Below, in pieces: positions 44,021 to 54,616 of a DNA stretch of 64,000 bases. Position 1 is the stretch's first letter, and each line of letters starts with the position of its first letter. Source of the stretch: Gemmatimonas sp. (GTDB taxonomy: Bacteria > Gemmatimonadota > Gemmatimonadetes > Gemmatimonadales > Gemmatimonadaceae); the NCBI RefSeq assembly GCF_027531815.1, contig NZ_JAPZSK010000014.1, positions 124,001 to 188,000 on the forward strand, written 5' to 3'. The position numbers were made by a program, and so were the translations under genes. The notes below the pieces were generated by a model. It did not search any database and was not told where the DNA came from. It was given only the letters and a program-made list of their open reading frames with translations.

Positions 44021-45223
44021 ATGACTGCACCCACGGCCGACCATCACGACGTCACCACACGCCTGTACTACGACGATGCGCGGCTTGCGCGATTCAGCGC
44101 GACCGTCACCGCCGTGGCTGCGGAGGGAACGGTGGTGTACCTCGACCGCACGGCCTTCTACCCGACCTCCGGGGGACAACCGCACGACGTGGGGACGCTG
44201 GCCGACGTGGCCGTCGTGGATGTCATCGACGAGGAGACGCGCGTGGCGCACCGCCTGGCGCAGCCGTTGGGACTCCCGCTGGGGGCCATGGTGGTGGGCC
44301 ACGTCGATACGGCGCGGCGGCTGGATCACATGCAGCAGCACACCGCCCAACATTTGTTGTCGGCGCTGCTCGCCGACGAATACGGATGGGCGACGGTGAG
44401 TGTGCACTTCGGCGATCAGGCCTCGACGGTGGATGTGGCGTGCGCCGAGGGCATCGGCGCTACCCAGCTGGCCCGCATCGAACAGCGGGTCAATGCGCTG
44501 CTGCGCGCGCGGCACGCCGTACAGGTGAGCTACGAGGAGGCGGCCACGGCCAGCGGGTTGCGCAAGGCGAGCGACCGGGACGGCACGTTGCGCATCATCA
44601 CCATCGAGGGGCTCGACCGCAGCGCCTGCGGCGGGACGCATCTCGCGAACACCGCCGAAATTGGCGCCCTCCTGCTGCGCGGTGCCGAACGGACACGTGG
44701 GCACACGCGCATCGAGTTTCTGGCGGGCGATCGCGTATTGCGGCGGGCCCATGGCGATGCGGAGCTGCTGACCCGTGCCGCGCGACCGCTGTCGGCGGCG
44801 GCGAGCGATCTTCCGGCGCTCGTCGAGCAGCAGGTGGCTCGCCTGGCCGAGCTCGAGCGCGACCGGAAACGGCTGCTGGCAGAGCTGGCGGGGCACGAAG
44901 CAGTAGCGCTGTGGCAGGACAGCAACGTCGATGCGCGTGGCGTGCGGCGCGTGCGTCATCGCGTGTCTGGTGCGGTGAAGGATGCCGAGCCGCTGGTCCA
45001 GCAGTTGCTGACGCGGGGTCCCTGCGTGGTGCTCGTCACCAACGACGCCACCGGTGCCGTGCTGCTCGCGGCCTCACCGGACGCGTCGCTCGACGCGGGG
45101 CAGACGCTGCGCGCCGCGCTGCAACACGCGGGTGGGCGCGGCGGCGGGTCACCACGACTCGCCCAGGGCGCGCTCCCCAACGCCACCGCCCTTCCCGCCC
45201 TCGCCACGGCGCTCGGGTTCTGA
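44021..45223 (+). CDS. Alanyl-tRNA editing protein (AlaX-like) with DHHA1-type tail
   Basis: 400 residues, an editing domain free of the AlaRS synthetase. Zn-binding residues: His107 and His111 in MQQHTAQHLL, and Cys203 with His207 in ACGGTHLANT. It hydrolyses mis-charged Ser- or Gly-tRNA(Ala). The C-terminal part is coiled (LARLAELERDRKRLLAELAG) then ends in a DHHA1-like region (RGPCVVLVTNDATGAVLLAAS, GGRGGGSPRLAQGA). This is the AlaX-L type. ATG at 44021 is preferred. It starts the short operon with the DinB-like gene 25 bases downstream. Confidence 0.9.
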   Translation: MTAPTADHHDVTTRLYYDDARLARFSATVTAVAAEGTVVYLDRTAFYPTSGGQPHDVGTLADVAVVDVIDEETRVAHRLAQPLGLPLGAMVVGHVDTARRLDHMQQHTAQHLLSALLADEYGWATVSVHFGDQASTVDVACAEGIGATQLARIEQRVNALLRARHAVQVSYEEAATASGLRKASDRDGTLRIITIEGLDRSACGGTHLANTAEIGALLLRGAERTRGHTRIEFLAGDRVLRRAHGDAELLTRAARPLSAAASDLPALVEQQVARLAELERDRKRLLAELAGHEAVALWQDSNVDARGVRRVRHRVSGAVKDAEPLVQQLLTRGPCVVLVTNDATGAVLLAASPDASLDAGQTLRAALQHAGGRGGGSPRLAQGALPNATALPALATALGF

Positions 45224-45248
45224 GTTCCCCCTTCACCTCGTGACGACC

Positions 45249-45797
45249 ATGCCGACCGATATCCTCCGCCCCGGCGACGACGAATTCGCGCCCTACTATG
45301 CCGGGTACATCGACCAGGCCGCCCGTACCATGTCGGCGCGTGGCCTGAGCCACGTGGCGCAGCTGCTCGAGGCGCAGCGCACCGAATGTGAGACGCTCCT
45401 GCGCACGGTGCCGGAGGAGCGGGCGGCGTATCGCTACGCCCCCGGCAAGTGGACGCTCGCCGAGTCGCTCATCCACGTGACCGACACCGAGCGCGTCTTC
45501 GCCTATCGTCTGCTGCGCATCGCGCGCGGCGACGTCACGCCGCTTCCCGGTTTCGAACAGGACGACTGGGTCCCGGCCAGCCGCGCCGGCCAGCGGACAC
45601 TCGCCAGTATCACGCGTGAGCTGTTGGCGGTCCGCACGGCAACGCTGGAGCTGGTGGACTCTCTGGACGCGGAGGCGTTGGCGCAGCGCGGGGTGGCCAG
45701 CAGCAAGGCCGTATCGGCGCGGGCGCTCGTCTGGATGATGGCCGGACACCTGGCGCACCACCTCACGCTGACCCGGGAGCAGTACCTCGCGTCGTAA
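45249..45797 (+). CDS. DinB-superfamily protein
   Basis: 182 residues with the four-helix DinB fold. Metal-binding His candidates are in ESLIHVTDTERVFAYRLL and GHLAHHLTLTREQYL at the ends, a typical arrangement. Function is not predictable; the family includes bacillithiol transferases and stress-linked proteins. It sits after the alanyl-tRNA editing gene and is closed by a GC hairpin. Confidence 0.9.
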   Translation: MPTDILRPGDDEFAPYYAGYIDQAARTMSARGLSHVAQLLEAQRTECETLLRTVPEERAAYRYAPGKWTLAESLIHVTDTERVFAYRLLRIARGDVTPLPGFEQDDWVPASRAGQRTLASITRELLAVRTATLELVDSLDAEALAQRGVASSKAVSARALVWMMAGHLAHHLTLTREQYLAS

Positions 45798-45802
45798 CGG
45801 AT

Positions 45803-45823
45803 GCGCGCGCCGGCGGCGCGCGC
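45803..45823 (+). terminator. Hairpin after the DinB-like gene
   Basis: Nine-base perfect GC stem (GCGCGCGCC) around a 3-base loop, 5 bases after the DinB-like stop. No clear T-run follows. Probable end of the editing-protein/DinB operon. Confidence 0.4.
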
Positions 45824-45924
45824 GGTTGGCCCAGGAGGGCGCAGGGGGGCCCGAAATCGGCTAGATTTGAGGGCTGTGGTGCACCACCCGCACCACCCCC
45901 TCGCCGAATTTTCCGGAGCGATCC

Positions 45925-47952
45925 GTGTCCGCTGTGTCACCCCTTCTTGCTTCCGCGTCACCCGAGACGGTGCGTCTCGCGATCGACACCGTGCGCACCC
46001 TCGCCATGGACGCGGTGCAGGCCGCGGAGTCGGGTCACCCCGGCACGCCCATGGCGCTCGCGCCGCTCGCGTACGCGCTGTACGCCACCCACCTGCGGCA
46101 CGATCCGGCCGCACCGGCCTGGGCCGACCGCGACCGGTTCGTGCTGTCGGTGGGACACGCCTCGATGCTGCTGTACGGCACACTGCATCTCGCCGGCTAT
46201 GACCTCCCGCTCGAGGAGATCCGCAACTTCCGCCAGTGGGAGAGTCTCACGCCCGGGCACCCCGAAGTGCACCACACCAAGGGCGTGGAAACGACCACCG
46301 GCCCGCTCGGTCAGGGCATTGCCAATGCGGTGGGCTTTGCGGTCGCCGAGGCGAGCCTGGCGGCCACGTTCAATCGCCCCGGCCACCAGATCGTCGACCA
46401 CTACACGTACTTCATTGCCGGCGACGGCTGCCTCATGGAGGGCATCTCGCACGAAGCGGCAAGCTTCGCGGGACACATGAAGCTCGGCAAGCTCATCGGC
46501 TTCTTCGACGACAACGGCATCACGATTGACGGCAGCACGGCCCTCACCTGCAGTGACGACGCGGCCCAGCGCTTCGCGGCCTACGGGTGGCAGGTCCTGC
46601 ATGTGGACGATGTGAACGACCTCGCCGCCATCGATGCGGCCATTGCGCAGGCCAAGGCGGATACCGAGCGCCCCACGCTCATCATCACGAAGACGCATAT
46701 CGGCTTCGGTTCGCCCAACCGGCAGGATTCGGCCAAGGCGCACGGCGAGCCGCTGGGCAAGGAAGAGATTGCGCTCACCAAGGCCGCCTACGGATGGCCG
46801 TCGACGGAGCCGTTCTTCGTGCCGGCCGACGCGCTGGCGCACTGGCGAGAGGCCGCGGCGCAGCGCGCCGCTACCCACGCCGAATGGCAGCGCACGTGGC
46901 AGGCGTATGAAACCGCGTACCCGGAGCTGGCCAAGGAATTCGAACGCCGCATGAAGGGGGAGCTGCCGCCGCAACTCGAGCAGGCGTTCCCGGTGTTCGA
47001 TGCCAAGAGCGGTGCCGTGGCCAGTCGCGCCGCGAGCGGCGCGGTGATCAACGCCATCGCCAATGTGGTTCCCGAACTGCTGGGCGGCAGTGCCGACCTC
47101 ACCGGCTCCAACCTCACCAACGTGAAGGGGGCGCACCCGTTCAGCGCCGCGCAGCGCGACGGACGCAACTTCCATTTCGGCATTCGCGAACACGCCATGG
47201 GGGCGATCATGAATGGCATGGGGCTGCACGGCGGGGTGATTCCGTACGGCGGCACCTTCCTCGTGTTCAGCGACTACATGCGCCCCGCCATTCGGCTCGC
47301 CGCGCTCATGGGCGTGCAGGCGATCTACGTCTTCACGCACGACTCCATCGGGCTGGGTGAAGACGGTCCCACGCACCAGCCCATCGAGCACCTGGCGGCA
47401 CTGCGGTGCATTCCCAACCTCCTGGTCCTGCGCCCCGCCGATGCCGACGAAGTGAGCGAAGCGTGGCGCACGGCGCTGCATCATCGGTCGGGACCGTCGG
47501 CCATCGTGCTCACCCGACAGAAGCTCGCGTATTTCGGGGAACCGGCGCGCGCCCGTGACGGGGTGAAGCAGGGTGCCTATGTCGTGGCTGACGCGGCGGG
47601 ACACGTCCCGCACGTGGTGCTGCTGGCCAGTGGCTCGGAGGTAGAAGTGGCGCTCAAGGCCCGCGAGCAGCTGTCGGGTCATGGCGTGCACGCGCGGGTG
47701 GTGAGCTGCACCAGTCTCGAGCGCTTCGCGCAGCAGCCCGTGGAGTATCGCCACCATGTGCTCCCCACCGGCGTGCCGCGCGTGGCGGTGGAGGCCGCAC
47801 ACCCCATGAGCTGGTACCGATGGGTGGGTGACCACGGTGCCATTGTCGGCATCGAGTCGTTCGGCGCCAGCGCGCCAGCGCCGGTACTCTTCGAGAAGTT
47901 CGGCATCAGCGCCGACCGCGTGGTGCAGGCGGCCCGCTCCGTGCTCGCCTGA
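45925..47952 (+). CDS. tkt: Transketolase
   Basis: Thiamine diphosphate enzyme that moves two-carbon units between sugar phosphates in the pentose phosphate pathway. 675 residues, full length. N-terminal [19 protein letters not shown], the ThDP motif [27 protein letters not shown], and [12 protein letters not shown] and [15 protein letters not shown] in the pyrimidine domain; final CTSLERF and [12 protein letters not shown] at 45925 has GGAG seven bases upstream. A two-way terminator follows at 48066-48096. Confidence 0.97.
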   Translation: MSAVSPLLASASPETVRLAIDTVRTLAMDAVQAAESGHPGTPMALAPLAYALYATHLRHDPAAPAWADRDRFVLSVGHASMLLYGTLHLAGYDLPLEEIRNFRQWESLTPGHPEVHHTKGVETTTGPLGQGIANAVGFAVAEASLAATFNRPGHQIVDHYTYFIAGDGCLMEGISHEAASFAGHMKLGKLIGFFDDNGITIDGSTALTCSDDAAQRFAAYGWQVLHVDDVNDLAAIDAAIAQAKADTERPTLIITKTHIGFGSPNRQDSAKAHGEPLGKEEIALTKAAYGWPSTEPFFVPADALAHWREAAAQRAATHAEWQRTWQAYETAYPELAKEFERRMKGELPPQLEQAFPVFDAKSGAVASRAASGAVINAIANVVPELLGGSADLTGSNLTNVKGAHPFSAAQRDGRNFHFGIREHAMGAIMNGMGLHGGVIPYGGTFLVFSDYMRPAIRLAALMGVQAIYVFTHDSIGLGEDGPTHQPIEHLAALRCIPNLLVLRPADADEVSEAWRTALHHRSGPSAIVLTRQKLAYFGEPARARDGVKQGAYVVADAAGHVPHVVLLASGSEVEVALKAREQLSGHGVHARVVSCTSLERFAQQPVEYRHHVLPTGVPRVAVEAAHPMSWYRWVGDHGAIVGIESFGASAPAPVLFEKFGISADRVVQAARSVLA

Positions 47953-48065
47953 CTCCTCGCACGCCAGACGGCAGGACTACGCGCTCGCCCGTGCGGTGAG
48001 CGCGTTTTCCATGCCGACCAGCAGGGTGGTGATGGTCGGCGTGGCTTCAGCACGCCACTGCGACA

Positions 48066-48096
48066 AAAGGCCACGACGCTTCACGTCGTGGCCTTT
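48066..48096. terminator. Strong bidirectional terminator
   Basis: Perfect 13-bp stem AAAGGCCACGACG with a 5-base loop (CTTCA), flanked by A on the left and TTT on the right, so it can act in both directions. It lies between tkt (plus) and the susD-like gene (minus), and the T-run works for each. Confidence 0.85.
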
Positions 48097-48120
48097 CGCG
48101 TAGCTCAGCAGGGCGGTGAA

Positions 48121-49722
48121 TCAGCTGGGGCAGCGCGCGAGCCCTGCCACCGGGCACCGCTCCGGATCGCGGGCCGGGGCACTCCCCTGTCCGCCGGGAC
48201 CGCCGAAGGTGTACAGCGGCAGCTGGAGGGTCTGGAGCTCACGGCCCGGAATGGGCAGATGCACGGGCGTGTTCTCGGGAAGCGTCTGCCACCCGCGCGC
48301 GTCGAGGAAGGCAATGACCCCGTTCATGCCGAGCCCCTCGATGCCCTTTTCGTAGCGGAGCGCATCCCACAGGCTGCCGCAGGCGCCGCTCTCCTTGCGC
48401 GGCACGCACCCGGGCTCGTTGGGCGGTCCCTCCACGGTCACCGGCGGCAACTCGCCGTTGGCGATACGCGTCCTGTTGATGAGGGGCACTGCCTCCGCCG
48501 CACGCCCGAGGCGAATGAGCGCTTCCGCCTTGAGCAGGTCCATCTCGGCCACGCTCATGGCGAGCTGCGGGCCGGTCTGCCAGGTGAGGTCCACGCCGCT
48601 GCGACGGAAGAAGTAGTGCGACCAGCGGAAGGTGCCACGGTCGGCCGCGAAGATGTTGTTGAGGTTGTACCCCACGTACTTGCCGGGCGACGCCGGCCCC
48701 GTGGTGCCCTGAATGCGACGGTCACGCGTGCGCATCTGGAACGGCTGGCGGTTGTCGTTGGGGGTAGCCACCCAGTTCACCCAGCCGTTGGTGGAATCGG
48801 CCGGACCAATGAGCCAGTAGCTGGGCCGTCCGAAGTCAGACGGACGTCCCGCCGTGCGCAAACGCGCCACCAGACGCTTCCAGTCGTCGAAGAACACATC
48901 GGGCTGGGCGAGCGGGGCGTAGTCAGTCTGGATGCCGGCGTCCACGCGACGGATGACCTCCGCCCAGTTCACGGCGGCCCGCTCCGCGCGGGAGCGCGGC
49001 GTGTAGACCAGAATGCGCGCCGCGTACGAATTGGCGAGGCGCACGAACTGGTCGCGCGTGAGACTCTGGTATAGCCACGCGTCCGCCGGGAAGGTCATGG
49101 ACGGTTGCGTCTGCGCCACGGCGATCGCCGAATCGAGCTGCCGGATGGCGAACGCCGCCACCTGCCGGTACTCCGTGAACTGCGGGGTGCGCACGGTGTC
49201 GAGCTGCGTGGACTCGTCGATGAGCGGCGCCTTGTCGAAATAGAAGCCGATGTGCCCGTACGACAGCCCCTGCATGAACTTGCCCATCGCCTTGGCGCGT
49301 GCCGTACGCACGGGGTTCTCGATTACGAGCCCGCGGTTGATCGATCCCACCACGTCGTTGACGGACGACACGGTACGGAACAGCTGGAACCAGGGCGTTT
49401 CGTTCACGAAGCGGCGCACGTTCACGGGGCTGTTGTTCCACCCCTGCCGCGGCTCGGCGCTCAGTTCGAGCTGGCCGAAGTCGGCGAAGCCCGAGGTGAT
49501 TTCGCGCGCCATGGTGCTGAAGGCCCACGAGGGATAGTCATCGTGTCCCGCCACCGGCCACCAGGTGCGGAAGGAGGTGGCCACGAAGTTTTCGGTAGTG
49601 AGCGGCTGCGCCGTGGCGCGCTCCGCATCGGGGCGATTGGGATTCACCACGTCGAGGTCCTGGCAGGACGCCGCAACGAGGAGCAATCCCACCGGCCAGA
49701 CGAACTTCTTGAGTGTGTGCAT
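48121..49722 (-). CDS. SusD/RagB-family substrate-binding lipoprotein
   Basis: 533 residues with lipoprotein signal LLLVAASCQDLDVVNPN. The N-terminal DLDVVNPNRPDAERA and many aromatic helices (TEYRQVAAFAIRQLDSAIAVA, FVRLANSYAARILVY) are typical of the SusD fold, with the later ATPNDNRQPF and the end block EMDLLKAEALIRLGRAAEAVPLINRTR. SusD proteins sit on the outer membrane as lids for their SusC partner, here the next gene. They bind glycans or peptides; the substrate is not evident. Placed 17 bases downstream of the SusC gene. Confidence 0.95.
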   Translation of the reverse strand: MHTLKKFVWPVGLLLVAASCQDLDVVNPNRPDAERATAQPLTTENFVATSFRTWWPVAGHDDYPSWAFSTMAREITSGFADFGQLELSAEPRQGWNNSPVNVRRFVNETPWFQLFRTVSSVNDVVGSINRGLVIENPVRTARAKAMGKFMQGLSYGHIGFYFDKAPLIDESTQLDTVRTPQFTEYRQVAAFAIRQLDSAIAVAQTQPSMTFPADAWLYQSLTRDQFVRLANSYAARILVYTPRSRAERAAVNWAEVIRRVDAGIQTDYAPLAQPDVFFDDWKRLVARLRTAGRPSDFGRPSYWLIGPADSTNGWVNWVATPNDNRQPFQMRTRDRRIQGTTGPASPGKYVGYNLNNIFAADRGTFRWSHYFFRRSGVDLTWQTGPQLAMSVAEMDLLKAEALIRLGRAAEAVPLINRTRIANGELPPVTVEGPPNEPGCVPRKESGACGSLWDALRYEKGIEGLGMNGVIAFLDARGWQTLPENTPVHLPIPGRELQTLQLPLYTFGGPGGQGSAPARDPERCPVAGLARCPS

Positions 49723-49739
49723 GATGAGTCGTGCGCCGG

Positions 49740-52700
49740 TCAGAAGATGATCTCAACACTACCCGTGATCGTGCGGTAGCGAGGATAGTCGAAGCTGTCG
49801 AGGCGGTTGAGGACCGAGCCGACCTCGGGGTCGTAGCCCTTGTACCGCGTGAAGGTGAGCATGTTGCGGCCAATCAGCGACACGCTGGCCTGCTCGGCGC
49901 CGAGGCGCGCAAGCGCAGAAGCAAAGGTGCGCGGCAGCCGGTACTTGAGCGACAGCTCGCGCAGCTTCACGAAGCTTGCGTCTTCCACGAACCAGTCGGT
50001 CGGACTGTTGGCCGCGTACAGCGCCACGTAATAGTCCGTCGTCTTCTTGAGCTCCTCTGCCTTGCCCGCCTGGTCCACGTCGGTGTGACGCCCCCACTGG
50101 TACATGCGCTGCCGCGTCTGGTTGTACGCGTCGCCGCCCACCTGGGCATCCCACAGCATGAACAGCTGCACGCCGCGCCAGCCAATCGTGTTCGACCAGC
50201 CGAGGCGGAAGTCGGGGTTACCATCACCGATCTTCACCACGGCCGCATTGCCCACCGAGTCGAGGGCCGTGATGGGCTGACCCCACCGGTACACGCCGTT
50301 GCCAATGGTGGCACTGGTGCCCCAGAGCCGCTTCGTCACTCCCTCGGTGAAGCTGTTGCCGGCACCCACCCACACCAGGAGCCCCTCATCGTTCACCTGG
50401 AACTCGTTGGCACGCGCGCCCACACTGGCCGGCAGTTCACCGGCACCGCGCATGAAGCGGAACCCGTACATGTTGCCCAGCGTCTCGTTCGCGCAGCGGA
50501 AGGCGATCGTCTGGGTGACAAAGCAGGGCCGGTTGAACTCGGTAATGCGGTTACGTGACCGATCGGCCACGAACCCGGTCCGCCACGAGAACGTGGGGCG
50601 TCGAATCACCTGCGCTTCGAAGGTGCCTTCCCACGTGCTGCCAGTCACCGTGCCCGCATTCTGCCACTGGTTGGCGTAACCGAAGTACCCGGCCAGCGGA
50701 ATGAGGATGAGCTGGTCGGTGGTCTTCTGCCGCGCACGCGACAGCTGCAGCGAGTAGCGGTTCTTGATGATGGCGTCGAGGCCGAACTCCGTTTCCTTCG
50801 AGTACTCCGGGCGCAGATTGCGATTGCCCAGGTTCGCCTTCACCAAGCCGCCGCCTTCCACGAAGTTGAAGGTCTCGAACTGGTCGTTGAAGTCGGGACG
50901 GCCGCCGGCGGTACCCTGCGAGGCGCGCAGCTTGAACTCGTTGAAGAACGACTTGAAGGGGAACCACGCCTCTTCCGACAGCCGGTACGCGGCCGAGCCG
51001 CGGTAGTACCAGTGGACCTGCTGGTCGGGGCCGAACAGCGAGCTGCCGTCCTGGCGCGCCAGCGCGTCCACGATGAGCTTGCCGCGCCAGTCGGCGGCGC
51101 CGCTCACGAAGAACGAGTTGGTCTTGATCGTTTCGCTCGTACTCGACACGAAGCGCACGGTGGCGTTGTTGAGGCTGTTCACCCCGGGCGCCGCGAAGAT
51201 CTGGCCACTCGCATTCACCAGATCGTTGGTTTCCCGCTCGATGAGGCCGCGCACGGTGCTGCGGAGCGTCACGTCACCCACCCGCTTGAGCAGGTTGGCC
51301 GACAGCGACGCATTGAGGGCGTTCGTCACGCCGTTGAAGCGCGAGATCTCCCCGGGACCGCCGTTGGCGAATCCCTCCGTCTTCACCCCCTGATCGAGGA
51401 AGAAATCGTTGGCGCGATCGGAGCGGTCGTAGGAGAGATTGGCGTCGACCGTAAGCCAGGAGCGCGGCGTGTAGCGTCCCTCGAGGCTGCCCTGGAGGCG
51501 ACCGCGGTTGCGATTGCGGCTTTCCGTGGACAGCACGTAGAGCGGGTTCTCTTCGCGCCCCTCGAAGTCCGGCTGGAAGACGTACGGGGTCCCGTCGGGG
51601 TCGCGCTGCCGCAGGTTGACGTCGGGGGCCTGATTGATGAGGTCGAAGAAGACATCGTCGTACAAGTTGAGCCGCTTCGACTTGCTGTAGTACGCGCTCA
51701 CGCCGAACTGCAGGTCGCTGCGCGGACGATGATCGAGGTTGAGGCGGAAGTCATTCTGGTCGTAGCGCCCGCTGTTGAGCACCACGCCATCTTCCCGCTG
51801 ATTCACGAACGCGAAGAACCAGTTGGTCTTGCCGCCGTTCTGTGCGATGTTGAGCGAGTTGCGCGTGAAGTTGCCGGGATCGAAGAACTCGTCGACCTGG
51901 TTGAAATACGTCCCCGGCGCGTACGGCCGATCCTGAATGCGCTCGAAGGCGGGGCGCGGTACGCGCTGTTCACGTGGTACCCGCTGGCCGGCCGCATTGG
52001 TGTAGGCGCCGGTCTCGTCGGCCAGGAAGAAATGCTGGTTCGCCCAGTCCACGGTGCGCGCGAGCGAGTTGGCCCCGTACTCGGTGCGCAACGTGAACTT
52101 CGTCGTCCCCTCGGCCAGGGTGTTGCCGCGGCGCGTGCGAATCTGAATGACGCCCGCCGACGCGCGGGACCCGTACAGCGAGGCGGCTGAGGCGCCCTTC
52201 ACCACCTCGATGCTTTCAATGTCCATGGACTGCAGGTCGGCGCTGGCCGCGTCGAAGGACTGCGACTGGATGACGCCGTCCACGACCACCAGCGGCGCGT
52301 TCGACTTGCTGATCGACGTGGGGCTGCGGAGCTGGATGTTGGTGCCGCCACCAGCCTGCCCGGTGGGCACCACGCTCACACCGGCGATCTTGCCCTGGAT
52401 CGTTTCCAGCGCGTTGGTGGCGGGCACCGGCGCATCCTCCGCCGAAACGCGTCCGACCGAGAAGGGCACCCGCGTACCGCTGGTGGGGTCCACCACGCCG
52501 GTGGTGACGATGGCCTGCAGGTTGAGCGCCGCGGCCGTCATCTTGAGGTCATACGTGAGCGTCTGCCCGGCCACGACAGCCACCCCGGTGCGCTGCACGC
52601 GCCGATAGCCCAGGCGGATGGCCTCGAGCCCGTACGAGCCCGCCGGAACCGACGCGAACAGGAAGCGACCATCGGTGCTGGTGCGCGCCTCCAGGCGGGT

Positions 52701-52874
52701 GGTGCCACGGGACAGGAAGAGCTGCACGGATTGGAGCGGCTGCCCCGTCGCCGAGTCGGTGACGACTCCGCTGACGCGGCCGGCAGCGCCGCCCTGCGCC
52801 GACAGCGGCGCGATGAGGGCACCGCCAAGCAGCAGTGCCGCGAACGACAGCGTCGCGGCAATTCGGTTGACCAT
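49740..52874 (-). CDS. SusC/RagA-type TonB-dependent transporter
   Basis: About 1,044 residues. ATG at 52874 has GGAGG four bases upstream; ATG at 52889 is another choice. A Sec signal (FAALLLGGALIAPLSAQG) leads a carboxypeptidase-like regulatory domain (GRVSGVVTDSATGQPLQSVQ), then a plug with NALETIQGKIAGVSV and PLVVVDGVI. The barrel runs from ~260 to the end and ends SVEIIF, with a terminal Phe. No STN secretin domain is present, so the standard FecR-sigma link is not built in. It pairs with the SusD gene downstream for TonB-driven uptake of large molecules. Confidence 0.95.
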   Translation of the reverse strand: MVNRIAATLSFAALLLGGALIAPLSAQGGAAGRVSGVVTDSATGQPLQSVQLFLSRGTTRLEARTSTDGRFLFASVPAGSYGLEAIRLGYRRVQRTGVAVVAGQTLTYDLKMTAAALNLQAIVTTGVVDPTSGTRVPFSVGRVSAEDAPVPATNALETIQGKIAGVSVVPTGQAGGGTNIQLRSPTSISKSNAPLVVVDGVIQSQSFDAASADLQSMDIESIEVVKGASAASLYGSRASAGVIQIRTRRGNTLAEGTTKFTLRTEYGANSLARTVDWANQHFFLADETGAYTNAAGQRVPREQRVPRPAFERIQDRPYAPGTYFNQVDEFFDPGNFTRNSLNIAQNGGKTNWFFAFVNQREDGVVLNSGRYDQNDFRLNLDHRPRSDLQFGVSAYYSKSKRLNLYDDVFFDLINQAPDVNLRQRDPDGTPYVFQPDFEGREENPLYVLSTESRNRNRGRLQGSLEGRYTPRSWLTVDANLSYDRSDRANDFFLDQGVKTEGFANGGPGEISRFNGVTNALNASLSANLLKRVGDVTLRSTVRGLIERETNDLVNASGQIFAAPGVNSLNNATVRFVSSTSETIKTNSFFVSGAADWRGKLIVDALARQDGSSLFGPDQQVHWYYRGSAAYRLSEEAWFPFKSFFNEFKLRASQGTAGGRPDFNDQFETFNFVEGGGLVKANLGNRNLRPEYSKETEFGLDAIIKNRYSLQLSRARQKTTDQLILIPLAGYFGYANQWQNAGTVTGSTWEGTFEAQVIRRPTFSWRTGFVADRSRNRITEFNRPCFVTQTIAFRCANETLGNMYGFRFMRGAGELPASVGARANEFQVNDEGLLVWVGAGNSFTEGVTKRLWGTSATIGNGVYRWGQPITALDSVGNAAVVKIGDGNPDFRLGWSNTIGWRGVQLFMLWDAQVGGDAYNQTRQRMYQWGRHTDVDQAGKAEELKKTTDYYVALYAANSPTDWFVEDASFVKLRELSLKYRLPRTFASALARLGAEQASVSLIGRNMLTFTRYKGYDPEVGSVLNRLDSFDYPRYRTITGSVEIIF

Positions 52875-53020
52875 CTGGCCTCCAGACATGGTGAACAAGC
52901 GCGGGAACTCCCTACCCGGTACGGTTACCACGCCTGTCGTGTTGACGCCAGATTTCGCCGATTGGCCAGGCCTGATGGCGACTCGTCCCCGACGCCGCAC
53001 GACGCCGGCACACCGACGCG

Positions 53021-54616
53021 TCAGCGCCGTCGGAGCGCCTTGCCGGCCATCACGTTGGTGGCAGTGCCGTTGGCCACGGCGGCGCGGCCGTTCACGAACA
53101 CCCAGCGCATCCCGGTCGCCATTTTGCGCGGTGCGGTGTACGTGGCTGCTTCGCGCAGCTCCGCGGGATCGAAGACCAGCACGTCCGCAAAGGCCCCGAC
53201 ACGCAGCACGCCGCGGTCGGCGAGGCCGTAGGTGGCCGCAACCTGCCCCGACGCCGAAGCGACCATGCGCTCCATGGAAATGACCGGCTTGTCGAGCACG
53301 TAACGTCGGATCTTGCGCGGATACGTGGCGAAGAGCCGCGGGTGCCCGTCGGAGCCGTCGCTGCTCGTCATCACGAACGGGTCGCGCATGAAGGTCTCGA
53401 TATCGGTTTCGGTCATGTTGAAGCTCGCCACGCCCATATCGATGCCACGCAGCACCAGATCGAGCGCGGTCTCCACGGCGGGCTGGCCCACCTCGGCCGC
53501 TACCTGCCTGAGTGTCTTGCCCAGGTAGGGGACCGCATCGATGTTGCCGTCGATGAGCAGGAGCGTCGAATCGCCGCCACGACGCCGGAGATTGTCGCGC
53601 ATGTCGGCCAGCAGTTGCGCACGCAGCGTGGCATCCGCCGCGCGCAGGCGCAGCGAGTCGCGACCACCCGCCTGGGCCCAACGCGGCATGAGCGCAGCGC
53701 TGAGGCCCGTTCCGCTGGCCGTCCACGGGTACTGGTCGGCCACCACCGGGCACCCGCGGGCGCGGGCCTCGCGCATGATGGCCAGCACGCTGTCGGCGCT
53801 GCCCCACAGATCCACGCCCAGCGCCTTGATGTGGCCGATGTTGGTGGTGAGTCCCGATTCGCAGCCAATGCGGATGGCTTCGCGGGTGGAGGCGAAGAGG
53901 CCGATGCTGTAGCTGCTTTCGTCACGCTGATGGGTGTCGTAGACGCCACCGAACGGCTTGGCCGCCGACACCACGTCGATGACCTCGTCGGTGCGCGCGT
54001 ACGTCTGCGGCACGTAGAAGAGGCCGCTGCCCACGCCGTAGGCCCCTTCCTGCATGGCCTTGGCAATGAGCGCGCGCATGGTGGCGCGCTGGGCCGGCGT
54101 GGCGGAAGCCGAGGAGTTGCCCATCACGCGGCTGCGCACCGTGCCGAAGCCCGTGAGCGCGTAAGTGTTGGTGCCCAGCCCGAGCGCCTCCGAGGAATCG
54201 AGCACCTGCTGCACCTCCAGCGGTCCCCGACCGTCGGCCCCCAGCACGACCGTGGTGATCCCCTGCATGAGCGACGACAGATTGCGCCGCCGTTCGAGGC
54301 CGAGCCGCGGCAACCCTTCATAGGCGTGCGTGTGCGGATCGATGAAGCCGGGCGTGACGATCTGCCCGCGGGCATCGATGCGCTGGCGCACGACCGTGTT
54401 GGCGGGCACCGGCCCCACGAACACGATGCGCGCACCGCGGATCCCCAGCGCCGCCTCACGCGGCGCGGCGCCCGTGCCGTCGTACACCCGACCACCGGTG
54501 ATGAGGACGTCCACGGTGTCCTGCGCCGCCAGCGCCACTGGTGTTGCCACAAGGGCCACCAGCAGGGGAACGAGAGCGTGCCGGTGCGATCGGCGCAGCA
54601 GCGACCGAGACATCAT
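53021..54616 (-). CDS. N-acyl-D-amino acid deacylase (D-aminoacylase), exported
   Basis: 531 residues, amidohydrolase superfamily. A Sec signal (VPLLVALVATPVALAAQD) precedes DVLITGGRVYDGTGAAP, then metal-binding GFIDPHTHAYEGLPR. DQYPWTASGTGL and SSDGSDGHPRLFATYPRKI follow, the D-aminoacylase subgroup signs. It would release free D- (or L-) amino acids from N-acylated forms in the periplasm. Its start overlaps the stop of the preceding OCD-like gene (ATGA), so the two are translated together. Downstream on the same strand lie the SusC and SusD genes. Confidence 0.88.
   Translation of the reverse strand: MMSRSLLRRSHRHALVPLLVALVATPVALAAQDTVDVLITGGRVYDGTGAAPREAALGIRGARIVFVGPVPANTVVRQRIDARGQIVTPGFIDPHTHAYEGLPRLGLERRRNLSSLMQGITTVVLGADGRGPLEVQQVLDSSEALGLGTNTYALTGFGTVRSRVMGNSSASATPAQRATMRALIAKAMQEGAYGVGSGLFYVPQTYARTDEVIDVVSAAKPFGGVYDTHQRDESSYSIGLFASTREAIRIGCESGLTTNIGHIKALGVDLWGSADSVLAIMREARARGCPVVADQYPWTASGTGLSAALMPRWAQAGGRDSLRLRAADATLRAQLLADMRDNLRRRGGDSTLLLIDGNIDAVPYLGKTLRQVAAEVGQPAVETALDLVLRGIDMGVASFNMTETDIETFMRDPFVMTSSDGSDGHPRLFATYPRKIRRYVLDKPVISMERMVASASGQVAATYGLADRGVLRVGAFADVLVFDPAELREAATYTAPRKMATGMRWVFVNGRAAVANGTATNVMAGKALRRR

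Noticed and set aside
52890-53807. Upstream extension of the SusC frame
   Set aside because: Overlaps the D-aminoacylase gene on the same strand in a different frame; the Sec signal and GGAGG place the start at 52874.
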